A stretch of 64,000 nucleotides of DNA from NCBI GenBank assembly GCA_029204045.2, contig CM055065.1, positions 47,183,247 to 47,247,246 on the forward strand, read 5' to 3'. The translations under genes were made by a program, and so were the position numbers. Shown one piece after another: positions 1 to 10,239 of this stretch. Under the pieces are notes generated by a model. It saw only the letters and a program-made list of their open reading frames with translations. It was not told where the DNA came from and did no database searches. This DNA is from Tillandsia leiboldiana. Its lineage: Eukaryota; Streptophyta; Magnoliopsida; Poales; Bromeliaceae. Position 1 is the first letter of the stretch; the number at the start of each line of letters is the position of its first letter.

Positions 1-842
1 CGGGATCACAAATATCGAAGAAGACTCGCAGACGACGCTCCCTGCCGAAGATGGGCTCAGAAGCTCAGAGGAAAAGCACAAAAACGAAGCCCACATAGGC
101 CATTTATAGCCCAAGTCCACCAAAGGAGGGAATCCGGGTTCGGGCGCCCGAATCCGGCCCGACCTGTTACTGTGCGCGCCCGAATCTCCCTCAGCGCGCC
201 ACGTGGCCCGCTTCGCGCCCCGCGCGCCCGCCAATCGCAGCGCGCCGCGTGGCAGCGCGGTCCACGGCGGGGAGCTTTCTCCGCAGTTCACGGCGGGGCA
301 GCCGGGTCGCTGCGCCCCCCAATGAGTGGGCGGCACGTAGCCTGGCGCGGTCCACCGTGCGTTGCGCCCGGCGGGGAACGCGCACTGTCGCGCGTGCGTT
401 AACCGCCCAATCCACGCGCGCCATGTGCCATACCGCTGCATTCGTTGGTCCCGGTGCACGCCAAGTCCCGTGGACCGGCCTGCCCGTCGCCGAGCACGCG
501 CCTGCGCTCCGCTGCCTGCCCGTCGCCGCCGGTGCTGCCCTGGGCTGCTGGAACATCAACCTTGCCTCGAAATCTATGTTTTGGCATCCGGGCTTCGAAA
601 AATATAAGTAAATAGTCCATTTTCATCGTTTTCGCGCGCTGAGTCCAAATTCGGTGTCCGTTTTGCCAAATTCCGCTTCTAAAATTTGTCGAAGGCATCC
701 AGATAAGCAATCTTAATCCAAATTTCACGCTGGGTCCAAACCTGAGATCCGATTTGCGCGCAACCATCTCCAACACACCTCATAGGCCCCCAGAAGCCAC
801 AATTCACTCCGCAAAACCTTCTCGGAGATCCGGGTTATCACA
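1..842 (-). mobile_element. Partial gypsy LTR (5' part, U3 side), cut by the window edge
   Basis: Read on the minus strand, this begins at 842 with TGTGATAACCCGG and runs through a GC-rich U3 into a TATA region near 100. The right-end sequence closely matches the right end of solo LTR L2 at 53134, so it belongs to the same LTR family. No polypurine tract follows position 842, so 843 onward is target DNA, not element interior. It is therefore either a solo LTR or the 5' LTR of a minus-strand element that extends to the left. The TSD would be GGTTG (843-847), but its partner is outside the window. The open frames here are products of GC-rich sequence. Confidence 0.75.
101..110 (-). promoter_or_regulatory. 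TATA box of the partial LTR
   Basis: The minus strand reads GCTATAAATG, just downstream (in LTR orientation) of the GC-rich U3 and the palindrome TTCGGGCGCCCGAA near 138-151. Position and spacing match the TATA boxes of the other long LTRs in this window. Confidence 0.6.
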
Positions 843-899
843 GGTTGGATCCGACCCAGTAAGGGAGGATGTATAGGGTCTTTTGATGGTTTTTTTTTA

Positions 900-1600
900 T
901 CTTTTTTATCAAATATGAAGAGTTTTGATGGGGGAAAAAATGAGTTCTTTTGCGGGGTTTGGAGATGAATTGTAGGAGTGGAGTTTGGAGATGATTTTTG
1001 CGGAGTTTTCTTCAGGACTTCGAGCTCTACGACTTTGATTCTCAGTGGGAAGGCTGGTTTGGTCTCTAAGCCATGTAAAAATGATGATCTTTGAGGTAAT
1101 TGTTTTCAGCTTGATGATTTTGAGCATAGTCCAGTGTTTTTGCTCCCCTGGTTGAGTTGATTTTTGATGGAAAATTTGCAGGACTTAAAGATCTTCAACT
1201 TTTGTATTTGCTGGAATCTCTATTTTGGGCTTTAAGTTAGGTAAATTAAATCATCTTTGAGGTTTTAATGCACAGCATGAAGTTTTGAGCAAGCTTTGAG
1301 CAGTTTGAGCAGTACTCAGTGTTTCTACTCCTTTGGGCAGCAGGATTGGAATTTCGAGGTGATTATTATGGGAAAATTTTCAGGACTTAAAGTTCCACAA
1401 CTTTTATATTGAAGAGGAAGGCCAATTCTTGCAATTGATCAGGTAGGTTTAATCATCTTTGAGACCCTTTGTTCAGATTGTAACTTTGGATAGCCTGTGG
1501 TAATTTTGGGATATCTCCTTCTTCCTTTCATGAAATGGTGAATTTTAAATTGGATAATCTTCTAGACTTCAAGACGAACAAATTAACACCTTAATCTCAA
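900..1600 (+). repeat. Four diverged tandem modules inside the LTR
   Basis: The phrase GGACTT(C/A)(A/G)AG followed by a CTC/TTC-ACAACTTT-like stretch recurs at about 1015, 1181, 1383 and 1564, spacing 166-202 bp. Modules share flanking text such as TGTTTNTNCTCC before the core and AATCATCTTTGAG after it. The homologous LTR of element F (57500-58350, minus strand) shows at least three of the same modules. Confidence 0.6.
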
Positions 1601-2480
1601 AATTTAGATAAGAATTGATATACCATCCTTAGTTCTCTTTCCAGATCAAGTTTGCTGAAAATTTGCATGCTTATTAGTACTCCTTTTATTGTTTAGTTGA
1701 GAGTTGGACCTAAACCTTGTGGTTAAGAATGGAACTTAGTCTTTGGATGAGCCTCTTGATGTTCATATATTATTGTGAATCTAAGATGCAAGTTTGGGGC
1801 CGTTGTGATAAAAAGTAATGGGACATGGGTGATAGTTTTGGGTATTCATTTATACTAGTTCGGGTTCGGAAAATCCGTGACAACTTGTAATGTGCACACT
1901 TTAACTTGTTTTCCAACAGGGTCTCGGAGGAGTGCAGGTTGCTGAATAGTTATCGACCAAAGGATTGTAATTGCCAAGAATTAGACCAAGTGAGTTGAGA
2001 AGCATTGAGCTTGCAGGTGGATTATTGAGCACATCGAAACTTCGGCTTACATGTTGATGCAACCAAAAGTTAGCAAAGATGTAGTTGTTGTGTTTACTCT
2101 TTACTTTAGATCCAAGCATATTACAAATGAGATTTATTTGAGAACTGTATCTTTTATTGTGAGAACCATCCCATGCTTGTTGGACAAATTGCTAAGTTAC
2201 ATTTTCTCTATATGCTATATTATCATGCTGGATAAAGAACTTAGGAGAAAAGCCTCATTGCTTTTCTCTTTTATAATTGTTACTTTGGTTAGAGAGCAGG
2301 GGTGGGAATAGTATGGTTACTTCATTGAGTCGGGTGGGATAGCACCAGATTTATGACTCGGGAGTTGTCGGCAACCACGGATCTTGGGTGGTCAACCGAT
2401 TAGTGTTATGCATCAGTTAGGATAAGTGTTTCTATAGGTGGTTTGAGCCTTTCATCTTGGTCAGAGAGACGACTTGCACC

Positions 2481-2485
2481 TACCA
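2481..2485. repeat. Target-site duplication of element N1 (TACCA)
   Basis: TACCA directly precedes the LTR terminus TGTCACGCC at 2486. It recurs at 21310-21314, directly after the other terminus ...CATCACA at 21309. A perfect 5-bp match 18.8 kb apart ties the two LTR ends to one insertion. Confidence 0.9.
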
Positions 2486-3439
2486 TGTCACGCCCCGAGT
2501 GTAAACCAGAACCCGGGCCCGTCTACAGATCCGCCGTGCACACGGTATTTCCCGCGTACACGAAGCGCCAAACCTGCTCAGATATAAGAGATAACAATAA
2601 AAGAGCAATAAAACAGAGCTGAACTAAAACTAATACATCTCAGACTGAAGCTGGAAATAAAATACAATACATATGTATAAATGATACATCTGTCTCTCCC
2701 AGCTCACCAAAATAAATACAACCTGCTGGCAAAAGCCAGTCCCAAATGTAAAAGTACAACCGTCTGAGGAAACCCGGGTACACCAACAGTCCAGCTAACA
2801 CACTCATCCTGCCACGAGATCTATCTACTCAGCCGTCCTCTCTCCTCGACCCGCCGCTGAAAGCCCAGCAGCACCCGCAGAAGACACTGCAAAACAGGGA
2901 AGAAGAAAAAGAGGAAAGAAGAATGGGGGTGAGAACTACTAGTAAACCAGTAGCCTCCCCTAGTGGGTAAAACCTCAAACTCTGCCACACCCACTAGGTC
3001 TACCAGAGGCAAAAAGAAAATAAGAGTGGTAAGAAAAGAAACCGCTGAAGAAGGGGAATCTACCACTAATATGCCTCTAAAATACAGTCCTAGACTGGAA
3101 TAACCGTAAGCAACAATAACCAACCGTCCCAGATGAACCCAATCTGTACCGCCCTCATCATCGGGCAAGGAAGCCGCGCCGATGTGATAGCAAACCTCCT
3201 GCTGCCGCCCTCATCATCGGGCAAATAAGCCGCGCCGATGTGATAGCAAAACTGTCCATAACTGTCTGGCCCCGGCCTCCGGAGGGGAACTCGAGGGGAG
3301 CGACCCACAAGAGGAAAGCATCACCGGGCAATAACCGCGCCGGTGTGAAAAAAAAGCAGGATTGGATCACAACTATAAAGCCCCAGTGGAACACAACCCT
3401 CCACTAAAAGAAAACTGATTCCCAATCAGATGCAAGAGT

Positions 3440-3710
3440 AACCATCCGGTCAATCGCCCAATATCCGCGATTGCCGCAATACCCCACAATCCACGACCAG
3501 GTCTAACAACCGACCTCCGGTCAACCGCCCAATATCCGCGGTCGCCGGAATAACCCACAATCACAATCATGTCCGACATCCGACATCTGGTCAACCGCCT
3601 ACTATCCGCGGTTGCCACAAAACCCTCTAGTCCATAATCATGCCCTGTCACCGATATCCTATAACCGACATCCGGTCAACCGCCCAATATCCGCGGTCGC
3701 CGCCAAAACC
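3440..3710. repeat. Short tandem motif array in the LTR tail
   Basis: The phrase 'CCGGTCAAYCGCCYAATATCCGCGRT' recurs four to five times with intervals of about 65-75 bp (near 3440, 3520, 3590 and 3675), each followed by TGCCGCAATA or a variant. The same array is seen in reverse orientation in solo LTR L1 at about 46650-46890, so it is an ancestral part of this LTR family. Confidence 0.65.
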
Positions 3711-5157
3711 CAAAATCCATAATCCAGGCCCCGGCTACACTATCCCAAACCCCTGCTCAAACCCGAGCAACAAATACCACCTGACTAACGAAAGGAGAAA
3801 AGAAACAAACAAGGTTTCTCCTAAGTCAAGTTCCAGCATGAAAGTGTAGCAATAAAAGATGGCCTATCTAGATGTCCAAACAAGCATGCAAGTGTTCTCA
3901 AGGAAATAAAGGAAAAAGGCGACCAATAGTGGTTCCACATGTGTAACAATTAATAACTCCGCATAGATATAACCATCATGCTAAAATATTATCCAACCAC
4001 ACATGTCTATGATCCATGATAAAGCATCACTATCCACCTATGCATGTCATAAAGTCCTCAAATAGTACCAACCACTAACAGGATAATCATAAAGCCCAAA
4101 ATAAACAACCCAATCCACATGCAAGGTTAAACGCTAACATTCCATCCATACCAACATGTATAAGTCCCAACCACTATCAAATATCCACAATAGTAATTTC
4201 CATAGGAAAGGCTCACAATTTTATATCACTTAAGCATGCATGTCCAAATAAAGGGATCGCTCTAATATTCCTAGTGAGCATGTCAAAATAGAGGTAAACA
4301 ACAACCACCCACCTCGATCGCTAATTCCAAGTCCAAAAAGTGCTCTCGCCCAAACCGATAAGCCGCCGTGATCGCTGTACAAAATTCCCAAAAGAACATA
4401 CATAATTAACATACAATGCTCACACAAATCTGCCCCAAACACAACAGTCCACAGTTTCCCTGTTTTTACCTGCGAGAAGTGCCCAGAAAATTCCAAGAAA
4501 AATGCTGTCACGATCCTCGCAACGAACCTGTCGAAACGACTACCTGCACGCTCAAATCCGAGTTTCCTACACTGAGAAACAAATCCGACAAGGGAACCAC
4601 CCCGAAATAAACTACTCTCAAAAACTGAACCACAAGGTTCTGTAAACAGGGACATCCACCTTCGGGGCAAAATTCAGAAAATTCCAAGAAAATTTGGGGA
4701 TATTCCTCGTGACGTGTAGATGCAAAACACATTTTGAATCGCCCCAATCCGATACCTGTGCGCGAAGATATCACCAAAATACCGCACCGCTGTCCCAAAA
4801 CTCCGCCCCAGAAAATGAGGTCACAAGATGATCCGAAAAACCCATGAAAAGCTCGGAATGGGAAAAACCAGTAAACATGGGAAACGTAGCCCTACCTGTC
4901 GTGAAGCCAACGGCTCAAGAATCACAGAAATAGGTGCTCGGGGTAAGCCGGGGGAGTCCTCGCACCAAAACGCGACGAAGAAGACCACAAACGAACGAGC
5001 GTCGCGCCGCGCCGTAAAAATGGTAACCTCGGGATGCGTGCCGCTGAAAAATCTGGAAATCAGTAGATGGAATCGCCACAGGGTGAGGAGGATTTCTTGT
5101 GAAGGTTGCACAGTGAAAGGACGAACAGGGAAGAAGCTCTCTTCAGTTGAACTCGGC

Positions 5158-5167
5158 CTTTTATATG
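5158..5167 (-). promoter_or_regulatory. TATA box of the N1 3' LTR
   Basis: The minus strand reads GCATATAAAAGG-type sequence, about 70 bp downstream of the palindrome at 5236-5262. The same arrangement is found at 20333-20342 in the 5' LTR. Confidence 0.65.
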
Positions 5168-5235
5168 CTGGGAGAAACAATCCAATTAATACCCAAATTG
5201 TCCAAACTTCCGGGCGCTCCCACTTTCGGGCGGCT

Positions 5236-5262
5236 ACAGTGTTGGGCCCGGCCCAACACTGT
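5236..5262. promoter_or_regulatory. 27-bp perfect palindrome upstream of the TATA box
   Basis: Two 13-bp arms, ACAGTGTTGGGCC and its exact complement, flank one central C. Outside them, 8-bp arms TTCGGGCG / CGCCCGAA extend an imperfect palindrome to about 49 bp. The inner arms contain TTGGGCC / GGCCCAA, which look like plant 'site II' (TGGGCC) elements bound by TCP factors; this binding is an inference. Near-identical palindromes lie at 9747, 16871 and 20411. Confidence 0.8.
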
Positions 5263-5338
5263 GCGCGCCCGAAAGCCTCCCGGGCCTCCACGTCGCCCCC
5301 CGCACAGCGGACAGCCGCGCTGCCCTACCGCCTTGCGC

Positions 5339-5596
5339 CACGTGGCCCACGCGGAAGGTCGACACGTGGCGGCCCACGCGCGGGAACCGCGCGTCAACAC
5401 GCCCACGTGCTCGCCTGACGCGCCGCCTGGCGCCCCTGCCAGGCACGGAACCCGAGGCACCCGGTGCACCTCCGTGGACCCAGCCCCCATGAGCCCACCA
5501 ACCGCAAGACGCCACGTGTCCCGCCGGTCCATGCACCACGCCCGCCAGCTCCGTAGTCCAAGTCCACTAAACCGACCACTCCGACACTGCCACGTG
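5339..5596. promoter_or_regulatory. Cluster of five G-box/ABRE cores (CACGTG)
   Basis: Perfect CACGTG hexamers start at 5339, 5363, 5404, 5513 and 5591, mostly as CCACGTGGC/T or ACACGTGGC. Five in about 260 bp is far above chance even at this GC content. In plants CACGTG(G/T)C is the core bound by bZIP (ABF/HY5-type) and bHLH factors. The cluster sits in U3, upstream of the palindrome and TATA box. Confidence 0.7.
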
Positions 5597-6134
5597 TCCA
5601 GCCCCCAGGTGCACGACGGCCCGTGGACCGCGCGCCTGCCCGCGCGCCCGCGCGCCTGCCCGCGTGCTGCCCGCGCCCGCGCGCTGCCCGCGGCCGCTCC
5701 GCCGCCTGCCCCAGCCCGTCCGCCGTGCTCCGCCGCCGCCCGCCGCCGCCCGCCGGCGGCCGGAAACACTGTTCCGGCATGAACAGTGACCGGTGCTCAA
5801 AAATAACAAGTGGGTAGTCCGTTTTGACCGTTTTCGCGCGCTGAATCCGAATTCGATGTCCATTTTGCCAAATTCCAACTCCAAAATTTGCCGAAGGCAT
5901 CCGAAAAGGTAATCCTTGGTCCAAACTTCGCGCTGAGTCCATTTTTAATATCCGCTTCGCGCGAAACCACTTCCAACGATCCGACGGAGTCCATTGATCA
6001 CCCACGTGATCCAGTAAGCCCGAAGTCCGCCACAACTGTCCCATTGGTGCACAAACACCTCCAACACACAGTTCAAGCTCCCCAGATGTCACCAATGACT
6101 CTACCACAGCTCTGCAGAGATCCAGGTCATCACA

Positions 6135-6155
6135 TCCTCCCCCACTAAAAGAAAG
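6135..6155 (-). other. Polypurine tract of element N1
   Basis: On the minus strand the interior ends CTTTTAGTGGGGGAGGA immediately before the LTR terminus TGTGATGACC. Priming of plus-strand synthesis at a G-rich tract next to the 3' LTR is standard for LTR elements. It also shows which LTR is the 3' copy. The same tract precedes N2's 3' LTR (16081-16092) and F's (62986 onward). Confidence 0.85.
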
Positions 6156-7260
6156 TTTCGTCCTCGAAACTAAAATCAATCCTCAACCCGAAACCTCAAC
6201 CAAATAGAGGGGGTAAATATCCAATCATCCACCACTCAAGCTCCCAAGGCTGTCTAATACCTCCTCCAGAGACGCGATACAACCCTCGGGTCTCTAACTA
6301 GAACAAAATAGAGGCGGGCATTCCAGAAAACCGCACCACCGGTACCCAGGGTCTCAGATAATCCAACCACAAGTCCATCGGCACAAATGCTCGATCCCAA
6401 TACCTCTGTACCCCCAAGGTACCCAATATAAGTCCCCCCAACTGATCACGTAGACTCTGCTCTCTAATCTCTAAACCGTCGGAATGTAGAAGCAATTCCC
6501 CGACTCTCCGGCATCAACACACAGCCAAAAGTCTACTCATCCACTGCGAAACATCTGCCTCGCTCCCGAAGTCAAAATTATAGAGGCGGAGATAACCCTC
6601 AAACAACCCAAGTACACCGACACCTCCGGGCCTGGCTCCCCAAGAAAACTGTCCTTGCGGCATAATCAACTGCCGCGAAAGGAAACCGAACCCGCCAGCC
6701 CAACAAGTAACCACCACACCGATCGATGTAACATATGTGCTCCGACAGTCTCAGAAATCCACTATCCTGGAAAAAGAAATCGGGAATGCCTCCACCGACT
6801 GATCTGTCCTCCATCACCCGGCGCCAAGCGCCTCAATAAGAACTCGCCCCAGGCAGTAGATCCCAGCCCAAGGAACTACAATACCACGCTCCACACCCGG
6901 CGCCTACTCCAATGAGGCGTCCTTAATCCGTACTGGAGGGACCCAACGAATTAAAAGGTATCCTGGCGCAATCCACTTTCAGACACTCATATCCTATGCG
7001 CCCCGTCCCTCTACACATGGAGCGTGCAGTTCAGCAACTGCGTTAACTCTTGACACAAAAGGCTTCCAAGTACTCTCTATCCCCCACTGAACAAGATCCT
7101 GCCTCCAAGGGCTCCATACTCAATCCCACGAATCGGAATGACTCATCCGCCAAAACTGGCTCACTCGATCGTCGCAATCCCACGGCTTACCCGCTATCAA
7201 CTATCCACCCTGCCTCGGTGCCCCAACACTAAACGTCGGCACGGAGGGGGCTACTCGCTA

Positions 7261-7505
7261 CTCCGACCACTGTGCCACTGCGCTGATCCGACCACTGTGT
7301 CACTGCGCTGCTCCGACAACTGTGTCACTGCGCTGCTCCGACAACTGTGCCACCGCTCCGACAACTGTGCCACTGCGCTGCTCCGACAACTGTGCCACTG
7401 CGCTGCTCCGACAACTGTGCCGCTGCACTGCTCCGACAACTGTGTCACTGCGCTGCTCCGACAACTGTGCCACTGCGCTGCTCCGACAACTGTGCCACTG
7501 CTCCG
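7261..7505. repeat. 25-bp minisatellite, ten units
   Basis: Ten head-to-tail units with core CTCCGACAACTGTG start at 7261, 7286, 7311, 7336 (shortened to 20 bp), 7356, 7381, 7406, 7431, 7456 and 7481. Units differ by only a few bases. Because 25 is not a multiple of 3 and no frame has a stop, every frame on both strands stays open; the resulting 90-145-residue frames are artefacts. There are no spacers, so it is not a CRISPR array. Confidence 0.92.
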
Positions 7506-7921
7506 CTGATCTGCCTCCAACACACCTACCCTTCGGGTCCGGAGCTCTTAGACTCCAATCTGGGTATCCGGCCCGAAACAACCAGCTCAGACCCAACTGC
7601 CGCACTAAGGTGCACCCGGGTCAGGGCCCAACGTCGGGGAGACACCGCTCACCACGACAAAACCGCAAATCAGCACACCCCAAACACTCGACCCAATCTA
7701 GCGAAAGTCAAAGACATCACTCTATTTTTGTAACTTTATGTTGTCTGCAGCCAACATAACTGTCCCACAAAAATAGGATATGTCGATCCCTCTTCACTCA
7801 CAGGAAGAGTCAAACAAATAAATCATCGACTTTCGCAAAATGTCGCGTCTCTCACGCACTAACATCCTAGGGTCCGCAAAAAAGCCTAGGGTTTCCTAAG
7901 TCCCAAATGACCTATCCCTAA

Positions 7922-7933
7922 GCTCTGATACCA
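7922..7933 (-). other. Primer-binding site of element N1 (tRNA-iMet)
   Basis: The minus strand reads TGGTATCAGAGC seven bases inside the 5' LTR end (7941). This is the sequence complementary to the 3' end of plant initiator tRNA-Met used by most plant gypsy and copia elements. It fixes the element's orientation. Confidence 0.9.
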
Positions 7934-7940
7934 CCTAATC

Positions 7941-8968
7941 TGTCACGCCCCGAGTGTAAACCAGAACCCGGGCCCGTCTACAGATCCGCCGTGCACACGG
8001 TATTTCCCGCGTACACGAAGCGCCAAACCTGCTCAGATATAAGAGATAACAAAAAAAGAGCAATAAAACAGAGCTGAACTAAAACTAATACATCTCAGAC
8101 TGAAGCTGGAAATAAAATACAATACATATGTATAAATGATACATCTGTCTCTCCCAGCTCACCAAAATAAATACAACCTGCTGGCAAAAGCCAGTCCCAA
8201 ATGTAAAAGTACAACCGTCTGAGGAAACCTGGGTACACCAACAGTCCAGCTAACACGCTCATCCTGCCTCGAGATCTATCTACTCAGCCGTCCTCTCTCC
8301 TCGACCCGCCGCTGAAAGCCCAGCAGCACCCGCAGAAGACACTGCAAAACAGGGAAGAAGAAAAAGAGGAGAGAAGAATGGGGGTGAGAACTACTAGTAA
8401 ACCAGTAGCCTCCCCTAGTGGGTAAAACCTCAAACTCTGCCACACCCACTAGGTCTACCAGAGGCAAAAAGGAAAGAAGAGTGGTAAGAAAAGAAACCGC
8501 TGAAGAAGGGGAATCTACCACTAATATGCCTCTAAAATACAGTCCTAGACTGGAATAACCGTAAGCAACAATAACCAACCGTCCCAGATGAACCCAATCT
8601 GTACCGCCCTCATCATCGGGCAAGGAAGCCGCGCCGATGTGATAGCAAACCTCCTGCTACCGCCCTCATCATCGGGCAAATAAACCGCGCCGATGTGATA
8701 GCAAAACTGTCCATAACTGTCTGGCCCCGGCCTCCGGAGGGGAACTCGAGGGGAGCGACCCACACGAGGAAAGCATCACCGGGCAATAACCGCGCCGGTG
8801 TGAAAAAAAAGCAGGATTGGATCACAACTATAAAGCCCCAGTGGAACACAACCCTCCACTAAAAGAAAACTGATTCCCAATCAGATGCAAGAGTAACCAT
8901 CCGGTCAATCGCCCAATATCCGCGATTGCCGCAATACCCCACAATCCACGACCAGGTCTAACAACCGA
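7941..8968 (-). mobile_element. 5' LTR of element N1, distal part
   Basis: This matches 2486-3513 of the 3' LTR almost base for base, then is broken after ...CTAACAACCGA by insertion of N2 at 8969. The remainder of the LTR resumes at 19536. Confidence 0.9.
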
Positions 8969-9448
8969 TGTGAGGACCCGAAAATTTCCACGTTTGGATT
9001 ACTGTTGGATCTGCGGCTTCTGGAGACCCATGTTGGGTGTTAGAGGTGTTTGCGCGCATATTGGACTCAAGGATTGGACCCGGCATGAAAAACGGATCAA
9101 GTTTGCTCTTCCGGGAATTTTTGGTAAATTTTAGAAGTGGAATTTGGCAAATCGGACTTCGGATTTGGATTCAGCGCGCGAAAACGGTCAAGATGGACTA
9201 TTTATTTGTATTTTTCGGAGATCGGATGCGAAAACACGGATTTCGAGACTTGGGTTACTGTTCCGGCCGGCCGGGCATCGCCGGCGGCGGCGGGCAGCGG
9301 CGGAGCGCGGCGGAGCGAGCTCGGGCAGGCGCGCGGTCCACCGCGGAGGCGTGCACCCGGGCGGAGGACGCGTGGCGCCTTCAGGTTGGCCGGCGCAGCG
9401 GGCGCGGTCCACGGAAGAGGCGCGGGTGCACGGTGGACCGGGTGCGGA

Positions 9449-9720
9449 CACGTGGCCGAGCGTGGTTGGCGGGTCCTGGTGCGCGGGGTCCACGCGGCAG
9501 CGGCGGCTGCCTCGGGATGCGTGCCCGACACGGTGCCGCGGGCGGTGAGGCCGCCCACGTGGGCGCGGCATGGGCGCTGCCGGGCGACGTGGGGGGGCGC
9601 CACGTGGCGCCCCGTGGTTGGTCGGGCGCAGCCGCGCACGTCCGCGTGTCGGGACACGTGGCGTCGTGCGGTTCGCGGGCGCGCGTGCGCCGGGCGCGGG
9701 GAGCGTTGCTGGGCCACGTG
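9449..9720. promoter_or_regulatory. Cluster of five G-box/ABRE cores (CACGTG) in N2 U3
   Basis: CACGTG starts at 9449, 9556, 9601, 9655 and 9715, several as CCACGTGGC or ACACGTGGC. The cluster ends about 125 bp upstream of the TATA box. The same number of sites is present in N1's U3 even though the flanking text differs. Confidence 0.7.
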
Positions 9721-9746
9721 GCGCTCCCTCGTTGATTCGGGCGCGC

Positions 9747-9773
9747 ACAGTGTTGGGCCGGGCCCAACACTAT
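9747..9773. promoter_or_regulatory. 27-bp palindrome, one mismatch
   Basis: Arms ACAGTGTTGGGCC and GGCCCAACACTAT around a central G; one base of the right arm differs from perfect. The distance to the TATA box is about 72 bp. It is the counterpart of 16871-16897 and of the N1 palindromes. Confidence 0.8.
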
Positions 9774-9844
9774 AGCCGCCCGAAACCTGCGGGCGCCCGG
9801 AACTTGGGCCAAAAGTCCAAAGTGTTGGACTTTCGGGCTGAGCC

Positions 9845-9852
9845 TATAAATA
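9845..9852 (+). promoter_or_regulatory. TATA box of N2 5' LTR
   Basis: TATAAATA within AGCCTATAAATAGGCT, itself a near-palindrome. It lies immediately downstream of the GC-rich U3 and palindrome, as expected for the R-region promoter of an LTR. Confidence 0.75.
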
Positions 9853-10239
9853 GGCTGTTGGCTGGGGCTTTCTGCCCCCTTTCCCGAGCTCCCCTGCCCT
9901 TGGACCCTTTAGCAAAGTTGGAGATCTTCGTGTTGCGCATCTTCTGGCAGAGGCCCGGATTTTTTGGAAGCCGCGGCGTCGACGACTTCAGCATCGGAGC
10001 GCACTGTGGCGATTTTTCATCGGAGGCCCGTTATCGTCGCAGTTTGATCTGAGAGGTCTACATAGCTACTCCTTCAGTATTTTTGGACGATTTCTGCGGC
10101 GTTGGAATCACGAGAGGTACGTCTTCGACTTTCGTGTTGATCATCTTGCTGGATTCAGAATTTATGACACGGTTTTCGAGGCATTTCTAAGCCGCTGTTT
10201 TCTGGTGGAGTTTTTGGACAGCGGCCCCTTGCCGGAATT

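Larger units (their letters stand above)
843..2485 (+). mobile_element. Gypsy-type LTR (host LTR of nest 1), left part
   Basis: This stretch is homologous, in opposite orientation, to 57000-58400. It continues at 21315-22383 once element N1 is removed, and it ends there with GGAGCGTGACA. It contains four diverged tandem modules, each with a GGACTTMAAG-like core (near 1015, 1181, 1383 and 1564), each followed by an AGGTA-type motif. The 5' (U3) part is missing, presumably to the left of the LTR at 1-842. There is no coding capacity; short open frames are chance. Confidence 0.65.
2486..6134 (-). mobile_element. 3' LTR of element N1 (3649 bp)
   Basis: On the minus strand it runs from TGTGATGACCTGG (6134) to CGGGGCGTGACA (2486). 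Layout: U3 with a GC-rich, CACGTG-bearing block (about 5270-5770), a palindrome (5236-5262), a TATA box (5158-5167), transcribed modules (about 4400-5050), an AT-rich segment (3850-4250), and a tail with repeated CAACCGCCCAATATCCGCGG-type text (3440-3700). Frames of up to 260 residues in the GC-rich block occur on both strands and overlap, so they are not genes. The same family supplies solo LTR L1 (44275-47854). Confidence 0.88.
6135..7940 (-). mobile_element. Non-coding interior of element N1
   Basis: These 1.8 kb between PPT and PBS have no open gag or pol frame. The part near the PPT shows faint similarity to the chromodomain end of element F (63000-63100). The stretch 6600-6915 (minus) shares blocks with N2's interior near 13709-13850, for example GGCGCCGGGTGATGGAGGAC. 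The remainder contains a 25-bp minisatellite (7261-7505). A size of 1.8 kb with 3.65-kb LTRs fits a LARD-like derivative. Confidence 0.75.

Noticed and set aside
861..880. LTR start at 870 after a purine run (AAGGGAGGA then TGTATAGGG)
   Set aside because: The text upstream does not look like a gypsy 3' interior, and the LTR at 1-842 has inserted just before it, so the host LTR more likely continues to the left.
5147..6179. Overlapping frames of 196-261 residues in a GC-rich block (both strands); likewise 9037-9812, 16161-17118, 20322-21059, 44467-45126 and 61938-62684
   Set aside because: They lie in LTR U3 sequence with few possible stops, overlap on both strands, are Ala/Arg/Pro-rich low complexity, and lack any domain.
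7261..7505. CRISPR-like array
   Set aside because: Units are contiguous without spacers, and the DNA is plant nuclear.
7138..7759. Cys/Leu-rich repeat proteins of 90-145 residues
   Set aside because: Produced by the 25-bp minisatellite, open in every frame; no start context or conservation.
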